Source of the DNA: Flavisolibacter ginsengisoli DSM 18119
Lineage (GTDB): Bacteria; Bacteroidota; Bacteroidia; Chitinophagales; Chitinophagaceae
NCBI RefSeq assembly: GCF_900129295.1
Contig: NZ_FQUU01000001.1
Span: 372,001-436,000, forward strand
Direction: 5' to 3'
Length of the DNA stretch: 64,000 nt
Part shown: one piece after another, positions 61,165 to 64,000 of the stretch
Layout: every line of letters begins with the position of its first letter
Numbering within the stretch: position 1 is the first letter of the stretch
The notes under the pieces: generated by a model
Told to the model about the DNA's origin: nothing
Databases searched by the model: none
What the model saw: the letters and a program-made list of their open reading frames with translations, nothing else
Made by a program: the position numbers and the translations under genes

Positions 61165-63327
61165 TCAGGCTGGTACTTTAGACATCATTTCTCTTTCCCA
61201 GAAACGGTGTTGTGCCACGGCAGCTATAAAGTTTTTAATATTTCCATTGTTGATAACACCACTTGCCGATAGATCTTTACTCATATCACTTCCCAGCTTT
61301 CGGGGGATATAGGTATCCTCTAAAAAGGGCATGGCCTCCTTATCAGCGCCTATAGCCTTGCAATGGCGAAAAGCTTCATTAACAAAATGGACCGCATCTG
61401 GTTCCTCTCTTAATGCAGCTACGCTTTGAGCACCTCCTGGAATATAGACAGCATCAAACAAAACTGAAGCTGCGTTGAAAAATGTTCTATCAGGACTGAA
61501 TGCTCCTCCTTTTGAACCCTTGACAGGAGAAAGCTTAGGGGCTACCAATTTCACCATGGCACCCTCAGCCGATAATTTATTTATAAGGTTTTTTAAAGAA
61601 GCTTCGTCTACCCCATCAGCTATCAGAACTGCAATTTGCCTGGAAGCAATGGTATTCTTTACAGTTTTGGCCATACTTAGGGCCTCCGACTTTTCTATTG
61701 ACGATTTGCCTTTAATTGGTTGATATGCTTTAGGATTACCATCTGCAGGTATAGCTCCATTTTGAACAGGCATGGGCTTTTTGGGTGCCACTGCACCTAT
61801 TTTGCCAGCTATATATTGAGCTAATCCCAGGTCAACATTTGAAAAATGATCTACAACCCTTTGCCTTATTTCCGGAATGTTTACCAACGATAATTCAAAA
61901 CTAAAAGCGTCCTTAATATGCTGCTTTTCAACTTCTGACTGGCTATTATAAAAAAGAGTAGCCTGGCTGAAATGGTCTAAAAAGCTTTTGCTTCTACCTC
62001 TTATTTTGGAAGAATCAATTCTTTCCTGGAAGCTGGTAAATCCTCCTTCTGATGCCTTGGCTAAAAATGGACATCCGCCACCAACAGTATTTGGTGAATA
62101 GGCCGCCTTTCCTTTGTCTATTTGCTGGCGCATATGTCCTTCGCGCTGGTTATTAAATATGGTATTGACAGACCTGTTAATAGGTATCTCGTGAAAATTG
62201 GGACTGCCAAGCCTGGATAATTGGGTATCTGTATAGGAAAATAACCTTCCCTGCAATAAAGGATCATTTGTGAAGTCAATACCAGGCACAATATGGCCAG
62301 GATGGAAAGCAACTTGTTCTGTTTCAGCAAAGAAATTATCCGGGTTGCGATTCAATGTCATCCTGCCTACAATTTGCACAGGCACCAGCTCTTCAGGGAT
62401 GATCTTGGTGGGATCTAACAAATCAAATTCAAATTTATGTTCATCTTTCTCCGGAACTATCTGAACGCCCAGGTCCCATTGAGGGAAAGCGCCATTTTCA
62501 ATACTGTCCCAGAGGTCACGCCTATGGAAATCGGGATCCTTACCCGATATTTTTTGAGCTTCATCCCATGCCACTGAATGCACACCTAACAAAGGCTTCC
62601 AATGGAACTTTACAAAATGACTTTCCCCTTTTTCATTGATAAACCGGAAAGTATGGATTCCAAATCCTTCCATCATTCGCAAGCTCCTGGGAATAGCACG
62701 GTCGCTCATTGCCCACATGATCATATGCGAGCTTTCAGGCATTAATGAAACAAAATCCCAAAATGTATCATGCGCGGAAGCAGCCTGAGGTATCTCGTTA
62801 TCCTGTTCCGGCTTTACAGAATGAATCAGGTCAGGAAACTTCATTGCATCCTGTATAAAGAAGATAGGAATGTTGTTACCTACCAGGTCATAATTGCCTT
62901 CAGTAGTATAAAACTTTACTGCAAAACCTCTCACATCACGAGCGAGATCTGTAGATCCCCGGGAACCAGCCACTGTAGAGAAACGGACAAAAACGGGGGT
63001 TTCACGGGCCGTGTCATTCAGGAATGCTGCCTTTGTGTATTTAGACAGGGATTTATTTAATTTAAACACCCCATGGGCAGCAGACCCCCTGGCGTGAACA
63101 ATCCTTTCAGGAATACGTTCATGATCGAAATGGGTAATTTTTTCACGTAAAATAAAGTCTTCCAATAACGTTGGTCCGCGATCACCTGCCTTTAGTGAAT
63201 TGTGATCATCATTGATCTTTAGTCCCTGGTCGGTAGTCATGAATTGATCGGTTCCGTCAGCCATGTTCCTGGAAAGGTCTTCAATCTTATTATTGACACT
63301 GCTTTTCTTACTGGTAGCTTTGGCCAT
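61165..63327 (-). CDS. katE: Large-subunit (clade 2) monofunctional catalase, HPII-type
   Basis: The start is at ATG 63327 (720 residues, MAKATSKKS); an upstream in-frame start at 63408 adds an unlikely hydrophobic leader. The haem domain has the distal His78 in VHARGSAAHGVF, the Asn in LVGNNIPIFFIQD and the proximal Tyr in RLFSYTDTQLSRLG. The C-terminal 150 residues form a DJ-1/PfpI-like flavodoxin fold (AVLIADGVDEASLKNL, VYIPGGAQSV) characteristic of HPII-type catalases. It converts H2O2 to water and O2. It is monocistronic. Confidence 0.96.
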   Translation of the reverse strand: MAKATSKKSSVNNKIEDLSRNMADGTDQFMTTDQGLKINDDHNSLKAGDRGPTLLEDFILREKITHFDHERIPERIVHARGSAAHGVFKLNKSLSKYTKAAFLNDTARETPVFVRFSTVAGSRGSTDLARDVRGFAVKFYTTEGNYDLVGNNIPIFFIQDAMKFPDLIHSVKPEQDNEIPQAASAHDTFWDFVSLMPESSHMIMWAMSDRAIPRSLRMMEGFGIHTFRFINEKGESHFVKFHWKPLLGVHSVAWDEAQKISGKDPDFHRRDLWDSIENGAFPQWDLGVQIVPEKDEHKFEFDLLDPTKIIPEELVPVQIVGRMTLNRNPDNFFAETEQVAFHPGHIVPGIDFTNDPLLQGRLFSYTDTQLSRLGSPNFHEIPINRSVNTIFNNQREGHMRQQIDKGKAAYSPNTVGGGCPFLAKASEGGFTSFQERIDSSKIRGRSKSFLDHFSQATLFYNSQSEVEKQHIKDAFSFELSLVNIPEIRQRVVDHFSNVDLGLAQYIAGKIGAVAPKKPMPVQNGAIPADGNPKAYQPIKGKSSIEKSEALSMAKTVKNTIASRQIAVLIADGVDEASLKNLINKLSAEGAMVKLVAPKLSPVKGSKGGAFSPDRTFFNAASVLFDAVYIPGGAQSVAALREEPDAVHFVNEAFRHCKAIGADKEAMPFLEDTYIPRKLGSDMSKDLSASGVINNGNIKNFIAAVAQHRFWEREMMSKVPA

Positions 63328-63654
63328 AAGTATAATTTTAGTTGCGTTAAAAAATGTGTAGTGATCAGGAGTAAGGAAAAATAGAGGTAGGGAAGTATAA
63401 GAAAACATGCAATAATCAAACCACGAGGTTATACAAAATGAGACAGGTCAGCTGCTATAAAGAAGACTTATAAAGCGGAAGGTGTAAACCTGTTTTACTA
63501 ATAATTATTTATGAGGAGCCGGTTGAAATTAAGCAGGAAGCAACGCTTGCAGAACAATTCAAATGAAGAACTTTGAAAGTGGTTTAGTGAAAAAAGATAT
63601 AAACCTCTTACATCAATTGTCGAAAATCTTACCTGCTAACAATAGTATAATTTG
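63328..63654. other. Intergenic region between tRNA-Val and katE
   Basis: These 327 nt hold nothing that I can name: no open frame with coding character, no strong hairpin. The katE promoter must lie here, but no exact TAnnTTTG box was found on the minus strand near 63340-63400. Confidence 0.4.
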
Positions 63655-63729
63655 TGGACTGTACTGGATTCGAACCAGTGACCCCTACTCTGTCAAAGTA
63701 ATGCTCTAAACCAACTGAGCTAACAGTCC
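63655..63729 (-). tRNA. tRNA-Val (anticodon GAC)
   Basis: The 75-nt cloverleaf on the minus strand has a 7-bp acceptor stem (GGACTGT/ACAGTCC) with discriminator A, a D arm GCTC...GAGC, an anticodon arm TTACT-TTGACAG-AGTAG with anticodon GAC, a variable loop GGGTC and a T arm ACTGG-TTCGAAT-CCAGT. The 3' CCA is not encoded, as is usual in Bacteroidota. GAC reads GUC and GUU by wobble. Confidence 0.96.
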
Positions 63730-63807
63730 ATAAGGGGCGGCAAAATACGAAATCTATAATTATGGTTGTAAGAATTGAAGAAGCGGCTTCATTCAATTTC
63801 TTTGTAA

Positions 63808-64000
63808 TTACAAGCCTCTTCTTTTCAATTCCTTTTCTATCAGTCCAAGTTCCCTGCTTGTTTGACCACCAACAGAAGTATTTTCTTCTGCACGGCGCAT
63901 CAGGTAAGGTACAACGTCTTTAATGGGCCCAAAAGGCAGGTATTTACTTACACTGAAGCCTGCTGCTGCCAGGTTATAGGTGATGTTGTCGCTCATACCA
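63808..64000 (-). CDS. Proline dehydrogenase, C-terminal part (cut by window edge)
   Basis: Only the last 63 codons are visible; the frame stays open to the edge. GMSDNITYNLAAAGFSVSKYLPFGP, VVPYLMRRAEENTSVGGQTSRELGLI and a Lys/Arg-rich end match the C-terminus of Bacteroidota proline dehydrogenases (PRODH), the flavoenzymes that oxidise proline to pyrroline-5-carboxylate. The RRAEENTS motif binds substrate in this family. It ends 79 nt before the tRNA gene. Confidence 0.9.
   Translation of the reverse strand, partial: GMSDNITYNLAAAGFSVSKYLPFGPIKDVVPYLMRRAEENTSVGGQTSRELGLIEKELKRRGL

Noticed and set aside
60983-61312. Plus-strand frame of 109 codons between hairpin copy B and katE
   Set aside because: It begins at a non-ATG codon and its last 148 nt are antisense to the catalase C-terminus. 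No promoter or family pattern was found.

Overview
The window is a chromosomal segment of a Bacteroidota bacterium, most likely of the Chitinophagaceae or a close relative. The evidence is a T9SS type B (gliding-motility-associated) C-terminal sorting domain, several families largely restricted to Bacteroidota (DUF4251, DUF4268, DUF4382, DUF5686), OmpA/PD40 and SPFH/ExbBD envelope genes, scarce Shine-Dalgarno sequences, and many gene starts preceded by the Bacteroidota -7 box TAnnTTTG. Base composition looks even and AT-leaning. I see no phage, integrase, transposase, plasmid or CRISPR signature, so this is mainly core chromosome. The genus is an inference.

Layout. 1-2 kb: a CoA-disulfide-reductase-like flavoprotein cut by the left edge, a possible Crp/Fnr-type operator, and an intergenic tandem/inverted repeat. 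2-13 kb: an OmpA/PD40 envelope protein, a degenerate receiver plus a Ser-X-X-Cys DsbA-like protein, a TMEM175-type channel, HAD, NTF2 and GNAT genes, the cbpA-cbpM chaperone pair, a serine hydrolase, an aldo/keto reductase, a DUF4382 lipoprotein, dodecin, an EF-hand protein and a 42-residue membrane protein. 13-30 kb: an M16 protease, a KAS III enzyme, a nucleotidyltransferase-phosphoesterase pair, two GNATs, a thioredoxin-reductase-like protein with an altered pyridine-nucleotide site, a DUF5686 outer-membrane protein, a large T9SS type B protein and a second small membrane protein. 30-40 kb: pdxJ, a metallo-beta-lactamase-fold hydrolase, a Crp-family regulator, icd, a lipoprotein beta-propeller, yigZ and ribD, with prmC divergent from ribD. 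40-52 kb: exbB-exbD, an SPFH protein, OmpA, pepT, an FKBP/SlyD isomerase, a NamZ-like muramidase, fmt, a LysM protein and an rRNA methyltransferase. 52-64 kb: an M28 peptidase, the three-gene proton-translocating transhydrogenase, a methyltransferase, folA and thyA, a second metallo-beta-lactamase-fold hydrolase, a large catalase, tRNA-Val(GAC), and the C-terminus of proline dehydrogenase cut by the right edge.

Functional links. thyA and folA form a thymidylate/folate pair, and the formyl donor of Fmt comes from the same folate pool. icd and pntAB both supply NADPH. Envelope maintenance is a second theme: OmpA proteins, LysM, NamZ, ExbBD, SPFH and the M16 and M28 peptidases. Oxidative and thiol stress is a third: catalase, the CoADR-like enzyme, the thioredoxin-reductase-like protein and CbpA/CbpM.

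Least explained features. (1) Two distant intergenic hairpins (37616-37703 and 60889-60969) are the same element: all four base differences in the aligned stem are compensated on the other strand. (2) Two unlinked small single-pass membrane proteins share both termini. (3) Four genes (pepT, pdxJ, prmC, namZ-like) have a TAnnTTTG-like box exactly 4 nt before ATG, which suggests leaderless mRNAs. All of this was read by eye; no search or folding program was run.
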